DNA of 64,000 nt from Candidatus Koribacter versatilis Ellin345 (GTDB lineage Bacteria > Acidobacteriota > Terriglobia > Terriglobales > Acidobacteriaceae). How positions within the stretch are numbered: the stretch's first letter is position 1; every line of letters begins with the position of its first letter. The stretch spans positions 1,488,001 to 1,552,000 of the forward strand of contig NC_008009.1 in the NCBI RefSeq assembly GCF_000014005.1, written 5' to 3'. Shown here in pieces: positions 9,693-16,888 of this stretch. The position numbers and the translations under genes were made by a program. The notes under the pieces are model-generated. The model saw nothing but the letters and a program-made list of their open reading frames with translations. It was not told the origin of the DNA and did no database searches.

Positions 9693-10574
9693 ATGCAAAT
9701 CAAATCCGTAGGTGTAATCGGTTGCGGGCTCATGGGCTCAGGAATTGCGCAGGCTGCGGCGACGGCCGGATTTCCCGTTATAGTTCTCGAAGCCGAGCAG
9801 CGTTTTCTCGACAGAGGTTTCACAGGCGTCGAGCGCTCGCTCGCCAAATTCGCGGAGAAGGGAACGATCACGGAATCGCCCGATGCGATTCGCGCGCGGC
9901 TGAAGGGAACGACCAACGTCGAAGACCTCGCCGATTGCGACATCATCATCGAGGCGATCCTCGAAAACGTTCCCGAGAAACACAAGATGTACGCCGCACT
10001 CGAGAAGGTCGCCAAGCCTGACGCCATCTTCGCCAGCAATACTTCATCGATCTCCATCACCGAATTAATGGCGGCGACGAAGCGTCCAGAGCGCTTTATC
10101 GGACTGCATTTCTTTAATCCCGTGCCGCTCATGAAACTCGTCGAGGTGATTCGCACGATTGCAACCTCGGACGAAGTATTTGAAGCAGCCGTCGACTTCG
10201 GCACGAAGCTCGGCAAAGTGCCGGTGCGCACGAAAGACTCGAGCGGCTTCATCGTGAACCGCCTGCTGGTGCCGTATTTGCTCGACGCAATCCGCGCCTA
10301 CGAAGAAGGCGTTGGCTCGATTGTCGATATTGATCAGGCCATGAAGCTGGGCTGCGGCTATCCGATGGGCCCGTTCACGCTGCTTGATTTCGTCGGGCTC
10401 GATACGTGCTACTACATCACCCACGTGATGTTCGATGAGTTCCGCGAGAAGCGCTTTGCCGCGCCACCACTCTTGAAACGGATGGTGCTGGCAGGCTGGT
10501 ATGGGCGCAAAACTGGCAAGGGTTTCTACGATTACACGGATCCGAACAATCCCATCGCAAATCAAAATCTTTAA
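9693..10574 (+). CDS. 3-hydroxybutyryl-CoA / 3-hydroxyacyl-CoA dehydrogenase
   Basis: NAD-dependent oxidation of 3-hydroxyacyl-CoA to 3-ketoacyl-CoA, or the reverse. The 293-residue protein has an N-terminal Rossmann fold (GVIGCGLMGSGIAQ, residues 7-20) and the family segments SNTSSISITEL and GLHFFNPVPLMKLVEV. A C-terminal helical domain contains GCGYPMGPFTLLDFVGLD. This is the short, stand-alone form (Hbd/PaaH-like), not the FadB fusion. ATG 9693 gives the expected N-terminus MQIKSVGVIG. It lies 49 bp upstream of an enoyl-CoA hydratase gene, consistent with joint use in fatty-acid or butyrate-type metabolism. Confidence 0.9.
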   Translation: MQIKSVGVIGCGLMGSGIAQAAATAGFPVIVLEAEQRFLDRGFTGVERSLAKFAEKGTITESPDAIRARLKGTTNVEDLADCDIIIEAILENVPEKHKMYAALEKVAKPDAIFASNTSSISITELMAATKRPERFIGLHFFNPVPLMKLVEVIRTIATSDEVFEAAVDFGTKLGKVPVRTKDSSGFIVNRLLVPYLLDAIRAYEEGVGSIVDIDQAMKLGCGYPMGPFTLLDFVGLDTCYYITHVMFDEFREKRFAAPPLLKRMVLAGWYGRKTGKGFYDYTDPNNPIANQNL

Positions 10575-10623
10575 ACACGAAGGCAACGAAGGTCGCACGA
10601 AGGATTATTGGAGAAGAGGACTC

Positions 10624-11406
10624 ATGACATTCGAAAACATTCTCTACGAAGTAAGAAATCAGATCGCTTACGTCACCATCAATCGCCCGAAGGTCCTCAA
10701 CGCGCTCAGCATCGCCACCATCGGCGAGATCGGGCAGGCGATGCAGGCCGCGAAGGACGATGCCAACGCGCATGTCGTCATCCTCACTGGGTCAGGTGAG
10801 AAGGCTTTCGTCGCGGGTGCCGACATCAACGAACTGAAGACCGCTACAAGCGAAGTCGGCAAGCAATATGCGCTGCGCGGACAGGCCGTGCTGAGCTTGC
10901 TCGAAAATCTCGGCAAGCCTGTCATCGCGGCTGTTAACGGTTTCGCCCTCGGCGGAGGCTGCGAACTGGCGCTCGGCTGCACGATGCGCTTCGCTTCGGA
11001 TAACGCGAAACTCGGACAGCCCGAAGTGAAGCTGGGCATCATGGCCGGTTTCGGTGGCTCGCAACGCTTGCCGCGACTCGTAGGGCGCGGGATGGGCATG
11101 CAGCTTCTCCTCACCGGCGAGACCATCACCGCGCAGGAGGCTCTGCGCATCGGACTGGTGAATGCGGTCGTTCCGCAAGCCGAGCTGATGGCCTATGTCG
11201 AGGGCGTGGCAGCGAAGATCATCGCCAACGCTCCGCTGGCGATCCAGTACACGATGGAGGCGGTGAATCACGGCGCCGATATGACGCTCGCGGAGGGGCT
11301 CTATCTCGAAGCGACACTTTTCTCGATCACATGCGCGACGGAAGACAAGAACGAAGGCACGTCGGCGTTTCTCGAGAAGCGGGGAGCGACGTTTAAGGGA
11401 AGATAA
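10624..11406 (+). CDS. Enoyl-CoA hydratase/isomerase (crotonase family)
   Basis: A 260-residue crotonase-fold protein. It has the oxyanion-hole segment (AFVAGADINEL), the GFALGGGCELALGC motif with the first catalytic Glu, and GQPEVKLGIMAGFGGSQRLPR with the second Glu. Both catalytic acids are therefore present and true hydratase activity is plausible. ATG 10624 gives MTFENILYEV, with GGAGAAGAGGA upstream. It follows the 3-hydroxyacyl-CoA dehydrogenase gene, so the pair would carry out two successive beta-oxidation-type steps. Substrate chain length cannot be read from sequence. Confidence 0.9.
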   Translation: MTFENILYEVRNQIAYVTINRPKVLNALSIATIGEIGQAMQAAKDDANAHVVILTGSGEKAFVAGADINELKTATSEVGKQYALRGQAVLSLLENLGKPVIAAVNGFALGGGCELALGCTMRFASDNAKLGQPEVKLGIMAGFGGSQRLPRLVGRGMGMQLLLTGETITAQEALRIGLVNAVVPQAELMAYVEGVAAKIIANAPLAIQYTMEAVNHGADMTLAEGLYLEATLFSITCATEDKNEGTSAFLEKRGATFKGR

Positions 11407-11706
11407 AAATCTTTAGCCACGAAGGACACGAAGGCATAACAAAGGAATTTTTGGGAATGGCGCGCGTGGGCGATTGGTGGGTGTTTCGTTCACGCGCTTT
11501 GTTCTGTAGGATGAATGTTTGGGCTTGGCTTGCTGACGCAATCAGTAGCAGGGGCTAAAGCCCAGTGATTCTGCGCATCTTTTCGGCACGACTAAAGTCG
11601 TGCCCTGATACAAATCGGCACAGAAGTCGTGCCCTGATACAAATCGGCACAGGAAGTCGTGCCTTGATACAAAACGGCACTGAAGTCGTGCCTTGATACA
11701 AAACTG
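11407..11706. other. 300-bp intergenic region with repeats before ribH
   Basis: No gene seen. The first 140 bp are unremarkable. The rest consists of a GGGGCTAAAGCCC-type palindrome and a four-unit tandem array that runs to 3 bp before the ribH start. Confidence 0.6.
11549..11703 (+). repeat. REP-like palindrome plus four-unit tandem array abutting ribH
   Basis: CAGGGGCTAAAGCCC (11549-11563) is followed by four contiguous units of 29-32 bp (starts 11584, 11616, 11645, 11675). Each begins CGGCAC, contains AAGTCGTGCC and ends TGATACAAA. Unit 1 carries the complete palindrome GGCACGACT-AA-AGTCGTGCC; units 2-4 lack 2-3 bases of its left arm. The array stops 3 nt before ATG 11707. It is not a CRISPR, since there are no unique spacers. 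Confidence 0.75.
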
Positions 11707-12636
11707 ATGATCAAGAACCTTCGTATGCTCCGCCTGGCGAAGAACAAGGCGGAGTTCCAGCAACTGAAGGAATTTTTCTCGCAGCTTGGGCTGCGCGATG
11801 GCGAGCATTGGGAAGCTCGCAGCAACAGCGGACACGTGTTTCTCGTCGAAGACGGCGGCATTGAACTCGGCGTCGGCGAAGGCTTTCCCGAGGCCGACCT
11901 GGTTTTCGAAGTCAACGACGCTGATGGTGTTTACGAGTTGCTGAAGAAAAAGGGCTGGAAGAAACTCGGTAAGCCGGAAGACCAGCCGTTCGGGGCGCGT
12001 TTGTTCACTGCGGAAGTTGGCGGGCAGAACGTCGCGTTCTACAACTACCTTCCGGAAAACCAGCATCACGTCGCCAAAGAGCGCGAAGCGACGCTCAATG
12101 CGCGAGGCAAGAGATTCGCATTGGTGGTGAGCCGGTTTAATAGCTTCATAACCGAGCGTTTGCTGGATGGCGCGCTTCTGGCGCTGCGTCACGCGGGTGT
12201 CGAGAAGCAGGACATGCAAGTTGTCCGTGTACCGGGCGCGTTTGAGATCCCCGGTGCGGCGCGGGCGCTGGCGGAATCCGGCAAATTCGACGGCATCATC
12301 ACGCTGGGCTGCCTGTTGCGCGGCGGCACGCTGCATTACGAAGTGATCGCGAACGAAGTGACTCGCGGAGTTGGACAATCTGCACAGGAAACTGGGGTGC
12401 CGCACGGTTTTGGCGTGCTTACCTGCGATACGCTGGAGCAGGCGATTGATCGCGCCGGGCTCAAAGCCGGAAACAAGGGCTACGAGGCTGCGATGGCCGC
12501 GATCGAAATGGTAAACCTGAAGTTGTCAGCAGAGCGTAAGCTGTCCAAGCCGGAGCCCAAGGCGAAAGCCAAAGATTTGATGAAAACGCGCGCGTTGACG
12601 CCGGTTAGAGCCGTGAAGCGCCAGGGAGAGAAGTAG
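11707..12636 (+). CDS. ribH: VOC-domain / 6,7-dimethyl-8-ribityllumazine synthase fusion
   Basis: Residues about 1-117 form a VOC (glyoxalase/bleomycin-resistance-like) domain (LRMLRLAKNKAEFQQLKEFF ... FEVNDADGVYELLKKKGW ... GQNVAFYNY). Residues 132-275 are lumazine synthase, the penultimate step of riboflavin synthesis. They include RFNSFITERLLDGAL, VPGAFEIP, GCLLRGGTLHYEV with the catalytic His near 210, and GNKGYEAAMAAIEM. A basic tail of about 35 residues follows. RibH alone is normally about 150-160 residues, so this 309-residue form is a fusion. The reading frame is open throughout and no separate RibH start has a ribosome site. nusB starts 2 bp after the stop, the usual ribH-nusB pairing. 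Confidence 0.9.
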   Translation: MIKNLRMLRLAKNKAEFQQLKEFFSQLGLRDGEHWEARSNSGHVFLVEDGGIELGVGEGFPEADLVFEVNDADGVYELLKKKGWKKLGKPEDQPFGARLFTAEVGGQNVAFYNYLPENQHHVAKEREATLNARGKRFALVVSRFNSFITERLLDGALLALRHAGVEKQDMQVVRVPGAFEIPGAARALAESGKFDGIITLGCLLRGGTLHYEVIANEVTRGVGQSAQETGVPHGFGVLTCDTLEQAIDRAGLKAGNKGYEAAMAAIEMVNLKLSAERKLSKPEPKAKAKDLMKTRALTPVRAVKRQGEK

Positions 12637-12638
12637 CT

Positions 12639-13079
12639 GTGACGATTAAAACGGGAACCCGCCGGAAGTCGCGCGAGTTGGCGCTCCAGATGCTTTTTCA
12701 AATGGATATGGGCAAGCAGTCGGCCGATCATGTAGAAAAGACTTTCTGGGCCGAACGGAAAGACCTGGAGGAAGAAGTCCGGAGCTTTGCGATCGATTTG
12801 TTTCATGTAGCCGAGAAGCGATCGGAAGAGATCGACAAGCTGATCGAGAAGCATGCCGAGCACTGGCGCATGGAGCGTATGGCGGCGGTGGACCGGAACA
12901 TCCTGCGCGGTGCATGCGCAGAGTTCATGGGTTTTCCGAAGACGCCGAAGCCGGTAGTGATTAACGAGTCACTGGAGATCGCACGCAGGTTTTCCAGCCC
13001 GGAGTCGGTGCAGTTCATCAATGGAGTTTTAGACAGCGTAGCGCGGGAGCTTGACGCAGAGCGCAAGAAGAAGTCGTAG
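12639..13079 (+). CDS. nusB: Transcription antitermination factor NusB
   Basis: A 146-residue all-helical NusB, which with S10 (NusE) binds boxA in rRNA transcripts. Typical segments are RRKSRELALQMLFQMD at the N-terminus and VDRNILRGACAEF ... VVINESLEIARRFSSPESVQFINGVLD at the C-terminus. It starts at GTG, 2 bp after the ribH stop, with GGGAGAG overlapping the end of ribH. Translational coupling is likely. Confidence 0.93.
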   Translation: MTIKTGTRRKSRELALQMLFQMDMGKQSADHVEKTFWAERKDLEEEVRSFAIDLFHVAEKRSEEIDKLIEKHAEHWRMERMAAVDRNILRGACAEFMGFPKTPKPVVINESLEIARRFSSPESVQFINGVLDSVARELDAERKKKS

Positions 13080-13095
13080 GCATCGGAAGAACAGA

Positions 13096-13359
13096 ATGCA
13101 CTGGTCAGACGAAGCGAAGGAAGTATTCAAGCAGTTGATGAAGGCACTGCCGCAAGGCGAGCGGCAGGAGATCAAGGAGTCGGCGCAGCCGCGTGCCGAA
13201 TCGCTGGCCGAAGAAGAAGGCGAAGACGAAGTTTCGGTCGAGGCGACGATCCTGGCCATCATCCAGAGCACGCCCATGGAATACCACGACCGACTGCGCG
13301 ACATGATGGCCTACCACGGCATCGATCCCGAGGATTACAACGAGGCGTTCGGCGTGTAG
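13096..13359 (+). CDS. Small acidic protein of unknown function
   Basis: An 87-residue protein starting MHWSDEAKEVFKQL, with an acidic middle (EEEGEDEVS) and a C-terminus DPEDYNEAFGV. The W-x-x-EA start faintly recalls the small PCP_red-like domain, but the match is too weak to name. It lies 16 bp after nusB on the same strand and probably shares its transcript. It ends exactly where the convergent DUF1801 gene ends. No function is proposed. Confidence 0.6.
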   Translation: MHWSDEAKEVFKQLMKALPQGERQEIKESAQPRAESLAEEEGEDEVSVEATILAIIQSTPMEYHDRLRDMMAYHGIDPEDYNEAFGV

Positions 13360-13734
13360 CTATTTTTTCTTCTTCTTCGTGCTCTGCAGCCGCGCTTTTA
13401 CCATTTTCCTGATCAGCGTTCCAGGTAGCGGCTTGTCGATTGCGAACTGGATCGTACCCTTCGAGAGCGTGTAGCCCTTCAGATCGCCTTTAAATTCTTC
13501 GATCACCTCGGCCGTTGGGAACAAGCTGCAATGCTTCGCGAAGGCCGCGTACCAAACCAAGATCTTCTCGTTTCGAAAAGCTGGAATGCCGTAGCTGATG
13601 ACCTCCGTCGTCTCCGCCGGAACGACGCTACGCACCGCGGCACGCACCTTTTCCAGCGTGCTGCGCGCCGGTTCTGGCACGCGTGCGAGGTACTCTTCGA
13701 CAGTTTTCGGCGGTCCACCCTTTGCGGCTTTCAT
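13360..13734 (-). CDS. DUF1801 domain protein (YdhG-like)
   Basis: A 124-residue protein with the DUF1801 pattern: TVEEYLARVPEPARSTLEKVRAAVRSVVPAETTEVISYGIPAF, then KILVWYAAFAKHCSLFP and a C-terminal GTIQFAIDKPLP. The fold resembles the bacterial iron-chaperone/YdhG group; its cellular role is not established. The lysine-rich end (KKKKK) is notable. Its start region overlaps the promoter zone of the divergent TonB_C gene: only 26 bp separate the two start codons. Confidence 0.75.
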   Translation of the reverse strand: MKAAKGGPPKTVEEYLARVPEPARSTLEKVRAAVRSVVPAETTEVISYGIPAFRNEKILVWYAAFAKHCSLFPTAEVIEEFKGDLKGYTLSKGTIQFAIDKPLPGTLIRKMVKARLQSTKKKKK

Positions 13735-13760
13735 GGCGGGAATGGTATATCAGTGCTCGT

Positions 13761-14462
13761 ATGTTGAGAACCGCCTCTCTCCTCGGTTTCACGCTCTGCG
13801 CTTGCGGTGCCTTGGCGCAGCTTCCCGACCTGCCGAAGAACGTTCCCGGCGCAGTCACCATGCAGCGCCTTAACGAGGCGCCGACGAAAACTGTAAAGCC
13901 GGTGTATCCGGATGTTGCTCTGCAGAAGTGGATACAAGGAACGGTGACGCTCGATGTGGTAATTAGCGCCGACGGAAAAGCAGAACAGATCGGCTGCGAC
14001 AGCTATTGCCAGATTTTCCCGCGGGAGATGGGCGAGGCCGCGGCGGACGCGGTGAAGCAATGGACGTGGAACCCGGTGCTCGTGAAAGGTAAGGCGGCGC
14101 GGGTCAAGACCAGGGTCGCAGTGCAGTTTGCGCTCGATGAACACAGCCCGCCGGTGGCCGTGTGCAATATTGTGCGCGACCCGAAAACTTATGTCGGCAA
14201 GGTGATGAACGTTGTTGGAATGGTGAAACGTGAGCACGGGATCAAGGTGCTTGTGTCCAGCGAGTGCAATGGCGCGTTGGAAGTGGATGATGACAATGCG
14301 CTCACTCCTCCGCAGAAGGACGCCAAATACGCGGCGATGGAACAGGTGGTTGCCGCTGGCAGCGGAGAAGTCACGGTACGCGGGTTGGTGCGCGATGAGA
14401 ACCGACCGGGAGCTTATCCGGGATACCGCGTGATATTGGAGAGAGTACTGAAGGTGAAGTGA
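13761..14462 (+). CDS. Exported TonB C-terminal-domain protein with an extra C-terminal domain
   Basis: A 233-residue protein. Residues 1-19 are a signal peptide ending GALA-Q. A TonB_C-like domain follows (residues about 45-130: PVYPDVALQKWIQGTVTLDVVISADG ... AADAVKQWTWNPVLVKGKA). It is linked to a second domain of about 90 residues (VGKVMNVVGMVKREHGIKVLVSSE ... VTVRGLVRDEN) that looks like a small beta fold. There is no N-terminal membrane anchor or Pro-rich periplasm-spanning region, so it is unlikely to be a classical TonB energiser. A -10-like TATATC ends 9 nt before the ATG, so the leader would be very short. Confidence 0.7.
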   Translation: MLRTASLLGFTLCACGALAQLPDLPKNVPGAVTMQRLNEAPTKTVKPVYPDVALQKWIQGTVTLDVVISADGKAEQIGCDSYCQIFPREMGEAAADAVKQWTWNPVLVKGKAARVKTRVAVQFALDEHSPPVAVCNIVRDPKTYVGKVMNVVGMVKREHGIKVLVSSECNGALEVDDDNALTPPQKDAKYAAMEQVVAAGSGEVTVRGLVRDENRPGAYPGYRVILERVLKVK

Positions 14463-14477
14463 GCTTTGCTGAAATAG

Positions 14478-14506
14478 AAAAGCCCTCCCACGCGGGGAGG
14501 GCTTTT
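14478..14506. terminator. Bidirectional intrinsic terminator
   Basis: Perfect 12-bp arms (AAAAGCCCTCCC / GGGAGGGCTTTT) around a 5-nt loop. A/T tails on both sides serve the converging plus-strand TonB_C gene and minus-strand lipoprotein gene. Confidence 0.85.
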
Positions 14507-14520
14507 TACTTTCGGACTGA

Positions 14521-16737
14521 CTACTTGCGTTGAACGACGACCAGGTTCGGCGCTACGTAGTTCACGCCGCCGCCACTGCTCGGCGGGCCCTGGATCTGCA
14601 CTTGTGTCTGCGAGGTGTCTTTCAATTGCGTGACGTCCACGAAGTGCAGGTAGGAGTCGCTGGCAGTGACCCATACGCCGCTGTCGTCGAGCATCCAATC
14701 GCCGCTGAAGACGTCGGTAAGAGTGCCGGTGCCCTTGTTCACGAGCGCGACCACGGTCATCGTGCCCTTGGTCAAGTCGACGATCCCGACCTTGCCGTTG
14801 TTCGCCAATACCGCTGCGTACTTGCCGCTGTTGGACACGACAAGTTTGTCAACGGTGGCGCCTCCGAGGGCCGACAGAGAAATCGTCCCAGGTGCGGTGG
14901 CGAAGCCGGTTGCAGGGCATCCGGAGAAGGGCGAGGTGAGCGGGTTCGGACTGGTGATGGTGACGGTATCGAGATCGGCGCCATCCACCGCGAGAATGCC
15001 GGTGCCGTTCGGCAACTGTGCAAGTGCCGAGGGTGCCGTGAAGTTCTGTCCACCGAGCGGATCGAAGGCCGTGACGTAGGAGCCGCCGACGAAGGCGTTA
15101 CAAGTTTCGTTGGCCACGATCCGGGGCGTTGTCGCGGTGAAGAGCACGGTGCCGTTGGCGCTGGTGGTCAGGTCATTGGCTGTGCCCGGCAGCGGATTGC
15201 CGCCGCTGGTCAGCGTCAACGCCGTCGGTGTGCTGCCGCTGTCGCCAACCACGCGATAGCGGTAAAGGCTCGCTCCGTCGGTGAAGTACACGGTGTTGCC
15301 GTCCGGCGTGAAGCTGGCGGCAGAGACGTTCGGAATCTCAAAGCCACCGGGGTTCGCGACGGTCAGGCTGGTGACGCTCATGATGTTTACGGCGCCGACG
15401 CCGAGCGCCGTATTCGCGAACAGGACGAAATTGTTGCTCGGCGATACCGCCAACACCTTGCCAGGGAACGAAAGCGCCTGGACCGAGTTCGAGGCAGTGT
15501 TTACGACCATCCCCGCTTTGTCGGAGCCGAGGAAGATCCTGGTGCCGTCGTTCGAAATCCCAATCGAGTTTGGTCCGTAGGGGAGCGACATCACGGTGCC
15601 CAGCGTGTGATTGGTCGTATCCACCGGATACATTTGCTGCGCGCCGACGCCGGTGACGTAAACGTTGGTCTCGTTGGCGGTGACGCCGGTGTCAGTGGCG
15701 GAGTTCTGCACCGTCGCAGTCACCACGTTGCTGAATACCGCAGAGGCGTTCTTGTTACAGCTCGGCGGTGTGCAGCTTGCGACCACGGCACCGTAGCCCG
15801 GCGCCTTGCCGGTGTATGTCGCCGTACCCGTACTGGAGGCAACCGTACCCGTCGCGGCCGCGAGGCTGTTGTACGTGAGCCCGGGAGTGACCGTGTTGCC
15901 CTCAGTGTCGAGCACATCGGCAGCGAGCGAGGCGGTGGCGCTTTTCGCGACGGCAAAGGAAGTATCGGTCTTGGTCGCGACATGCAGCGAGATTGAATCC
16001 ACCAGGCAGGTGGTATAGGGAACCGCCGTGCTGGTCGTGGTGGTCGTACCGCTCACCACGGCTGCATAAATCTTGGTGATGCCCGGGATACCGCCGGTGA
16101 GGGTGCCATCCGTGGCGATGGTGGCCACGGTGGAATCGAGTGCGCCGAAATTGAATGTGCCGACATCCTTGCTGACGTCGCACATGGTGGTCGGGCAGAG
16201 GCTCGAGGTTGCCGAGCAGGACCCGCCGGAGTGGCTCTTCAGCGAGCAGGCCACGGCGCTCACGCCGTTGGTCTTGCCGGCGCTGGTGCAGGTAGCACTG
16301 GGCGCCTGGATGAACACGGCGTCCACGTGGTAGTGGACGTAAGCAGTTGCCGTCGCGGAACTAGCCGCCGCATCGTTGGCAGTTGCGGTGATTGTGTACT
16401 GGCCCACTTGGGTGCCGGGATGGCAAATCGTATAGGTCTTGTCGCCGCCCCAGGTACCGGCGCAGAGCAGGCCGCCGGGAGAAATGTCGGCGTTGGCCGT
16501 GTCGGACGACGTGTACGTAACGGTCGCAGCGACTACGTTGCCGTCGGAATTCAGAGGCGCGGCCGCGATCTGCAGGACCTGTCCCTGCTCCAACGAGATG
16601 ATCGCTGGCGAGAACGTGAAATGGGTGATCTGATTGACGGTGGTGCTACTGCTGCTACCACCGCAGCCGGACCAGAATGCCGTGAAAAGAACAATAACTG
16701 CCAAACCTGTATAGGAAGCCGTAAAGAACCGCCGCAT
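14521..16737 (-). CDS. Ig-like / beta-propeller surface lipoprotein
   Basis: A 738-residue secreted protein. The N-terminus has a hydrophobic segment and a lipobox-like FWSGC with the candidate lipid-modified Cys at 25, then a Ser-rich spacer. Bacterial Ig-like (BIG2) repeats follow up to about residue 350 (for example ISLEQGQVLQIAAAPLNSDG; TVTPGLTYNSLAA). The C-terminal half has YVTN-like beta-propeller repeats (GPNSIGISNDGTRIFLGSD; AASFTPDGNTVYFTDG; KLVVSNSGKYAAVLANNG). Such proteins are abundant in Acidobacteriota and are thought to act in surface adhesion or binding; the ligand is unknown. ATG 16737 was chosen because GGGGAGG sits 5 nt upstream. Confidence 0.8.
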   Translation of the reverse strand: MRRFFTASYTGLAVIVLFTAFWSGCGGSSSSTTVNQITHFTFSPAIISLEQGQVLQIAAAPLNSDGNVVAATVTYTSSDTANADISPGGLLCAGTWGGDKTYTICHPGTQVGQYTITATANDAAASSATATAYVHYHVDAVFIQAPSATCTSAGKTNGVSAVACSLKSHSGGSCSATSSLCPTTMCDVSKDVGTFNFGALDSTVATIATDGTLTGGIPGITKIYAAVVSGTTTTTSTAVPYTTCLVDSISLHVATKTDTSFAVAKSATASLAADVLDTEGNTVTPGLTYNSLAAATGTVASSTGTATYTGKAPGYGAVVASCTPPSCNKNASAVFSNVVTATVQNSATDTGVTANETNVYVTGVGAQQMYPVDTTNHTLGTVMSLPYGPNSIGISNDGTRIFLGSDKAGMVVNTASNSVQALSFPGKVLAVSPSNNFVLFANTALGVGAVNIMSVTSLTVANPGGFEIPNVSAASFTPDGNTVYFTDGASLYRYRVVGDSGSTPTALTLTSGGNPLPGTANDLTTSANGTVLFTATTPRIVANETCNAFVGGSYVTAFDPLGGQNFTAPSALAQLPNGTGILAVDGADLDTVTITSPNPLTSPFSGCPATGFATAPGTISLSALGGATVDKLVVSNSGKYAAVLANNGKVGIVDLTKGTMTVVALVNKGTGTLTDVFSGDWMLDDSGVWVTASDSYLHFVDVTQLKDTSQTQVQIQGPPSSGGGVNYVAPNLVVVQRK

Positions 16738-16888
16738 GTATCCTCCCCGCACGATCTTCGATTAGACGTGCGGAATGCAAACCAGAGAGAGAGTTCCTCG
16801 TGGGAAAACGATAGTTTAGAAGGTGACGAATATTTCAGCAAGGGAAGGAGGTGGTGAGGGCATTGCGTCGCCCCGGAACCCGCCGTCC

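Noticed and set aside
11584-11703. Tandem units considered as a CRISPR array
   Set aside because: Units are contiguous, with no unique spacers between them, and no cas genes are present. The CARF protein at 60264 is RtcR, not a CRISPR effector.
14530-15996. 488-codon plus-strand frame opposite the Ig-like lipoprotein
   Set aside because: Translation is Arg/Gly/Val-rich with no domain; the minus-strand product has a lipobox, Ig-like and propeller repeats.
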